A stretch of DNA of 5,562 nucleotides from Thermoplasmata archaeon (GTDB lineage: Archaea; Thermoplasmatota; E2; DHVEG-1), in contig QMTJ01000081.1 in NCBI GenBank assembly GCA_003651045.1, positions 1 to 5,562 on the forward strand. Direction: 5' to 3'. The notes beneath the pieces were generated by a model that was not told where the DNA came from, did no database searches, and saw only the letters and a list, made by a program, of their open reading frames with translations. Below, piece after piece: positions 4,966 through 5,562 of the stretch; position 1 is the first letter of the stretch, and every line of letters starts with the position of its first letter. The translations under genes were made by a program, and so were the position numbers.

Positions 4966-5562
4966 CTATCTTCTCCCTAAAAACATTTTTTTTAAAAGTT
5001 TTTCCATAGGACCATTTCTCTTATACAAATCAGTCAAGCACATTATCTCATCAAAAACCTCTGGAACAATTTTTATAAGAATAAAAAGCAAAATAATCAA
5101 AGCTATCAAACTGCCGCTTTTCCCAATTATATTATGAGCCATCCCAAAAAAATCAGACCCATAAATACCAACTAAATAAACAACACCTGCGTTCCTCACG
5201 AGATTAAGGAAATAAACTGGTAACACAGTCACAAGTAAACCATATATTTTTCTTTTTTTATCAACATGTTGCAGAGATAGAATCATACCAATAAAAATCA
5301 CAAATGATTGAACAGCAGTACATGCAAATATAATCATGATACTTGCAAGTTTATATTTAATATATACCCCATTTACTTGTACTCCTCCTGTGAAAACATT
5401 AAGCAGCCATCCACTCTGACTAGCTACTATTTCTCTAAGCCATAAACTCAATGGTGTGAGTTCTATCCCAAAATATATTAAACCTGCAATAGCTGATGCA
5501 CCTGCAATCCAGTTTAAACAACTTACATATTCCTTCCTTTGTGTAGACAACCATTCATGATA
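4966..5562 (-). CDS. artA: Archaeosortase A (ArtA), 5' end beyond window
   Basis: Membrane-embedded cysteine transpeptidase of the exosortase/archaeosortase superfamily. It processes surface proteins carrying a C-terminal PGF-type sorting signal, whose cleaved end is thought to be attached to an ether lipid. The frame is open to the right edge, so the TTG at 5550 is only an apparent start. 198 residues are visible, and full ArtA proteins are about 270-300. Numbered from that TTG: a segment of the form ASAIAGLIYFGIE (18-30), SGWLLN (46-51), catalytic Cys77 in FACTAVQS (75-82), Arg119 in LNLVRNAGVVYLVG (115-128), and His139 in GMAHNIIGKSGSLIAL (136-151). The conserved tail has FDEI and NGPMEKL (179-185). 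About four to five membrane helices are visible; roughly 90 residues with further helices should lie upstream. The AxxNxxGKxGS and GPxE features fit ArtA better than bacterial exosortases. It is directly followed by asd and pssA, whose products make the likely lipid partner. Confidence 0.92.
   Translation of the reverse strand, partial: YHEWLSTQRKEYVSCLNWIAGASAIAGLIYFGIELTPLSLWLREIVASQSGWLLNVFTGGVQVNGVYIKYKLASIMIIFACTAVQSFVIFIGMILSLQHVDKKRKIYGLLVTVLPVYFLNLVRNAGVVYLVGIYGSDFFGMAHNIIGKSGSLIALIILLFILIKIVPEVFDEIMCLTDLYKRNGPMEKLLKKMFLGRR
4973..4977 (-). promoter_or_regulatory. Shine-Dalgarno of asd inside the end of artA
   Basis: The minus strand reads GGGAG, 8 nt before the asd ATG and within the last codons of artA. 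This spacing is near ideal, and it supports the ATG at 4964 and coupled translation of artA and asd. Confidence 0.65.

Noticed and set aside
1..5562. CRISPR array, tRNA/rRNA genes, insertion-sequence ends or phage genes
   Set aside because: I found no spaced repeats, cloverleaf-like sequence, transposase motif or terminal inverted repeats. The window is filled by seven housekeeping-type genes.

Overview
The window is AT-rich and looks archaeal. It carries a tRNA(Gly/Ala-type) G26 dimethyltransferase Trm1, a THEP1-type NTPase, archaeal-type CDP-alcohol phosphotransferase and short-form decarboxylase genes for ether-lipid head groups, and an archaeosortase A. This set points to a euryarchaeal lineage. 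An uncultivated Thermoplasmatota-like group is possible, but seven genes without database comparison cannot settle it. I see no plasmid, phage, insertion sequence, CRISPR or RNA-gene signature. The region reads as ordinary chromosome.

All seven genes lie on the minus strand, so transcription runs from the right edge to the left. The order is artA (5' end outside the window) > asd/pssD > pssA > THEP1-like NTPase > trm1 > purN > folC (3' end outside the window). Gaps are very short: 1 nt between artA and asd, an 8-nt overlap between asd and pssA, 45 nt before the NTPase, 14 nt before trm1, 67 nt before purN and 16 nt before folC. No gap reaches 100 nt, and the plus strand holds only shadow ORFs.

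Right block (about 3629-5562): artA, asd and pssA form one translationally linked unit. PssA would make archaetidylserine and Asd would decarboxylate it to archaetidylethanolamine. ArtA would cleave C-terminally tagged surface proteins at the membrane, where the new C-terminus is thought to be joined to a lipid. In haloarchaea PssA and PssD are needed for ArtA-dependent processing, so this cluster looks like a compact lipid-anchoring module: lipid donor synthesis plus transpeptidase.

Middle block (about 1893-3583): a small P-loop NTPase and Trm1, one of them linked to nucleotide handling and the other to tRNA modification.

Left block (1-1825): purN and folC form a one-carbon pair. FolC makes or extends a folate-type cofactor and PurN uses its 10-formyl form in purine synthesis. 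The 67-nt trm1-purN gap is the only one with obvious structure: a poly-U/poly-A inverted repeat plus a competing hairpin ahead of a strong Shine-Dalgarno. The transcript may end or be re-regulated there.

The points most worth a second look are the artA-asd-pssA linkage, a Glu in place of a normally invariant Asp in the PssA signature, a Trm1 with no cysteines where many relatives have a zinc-binding pair, and the structured purN leader.
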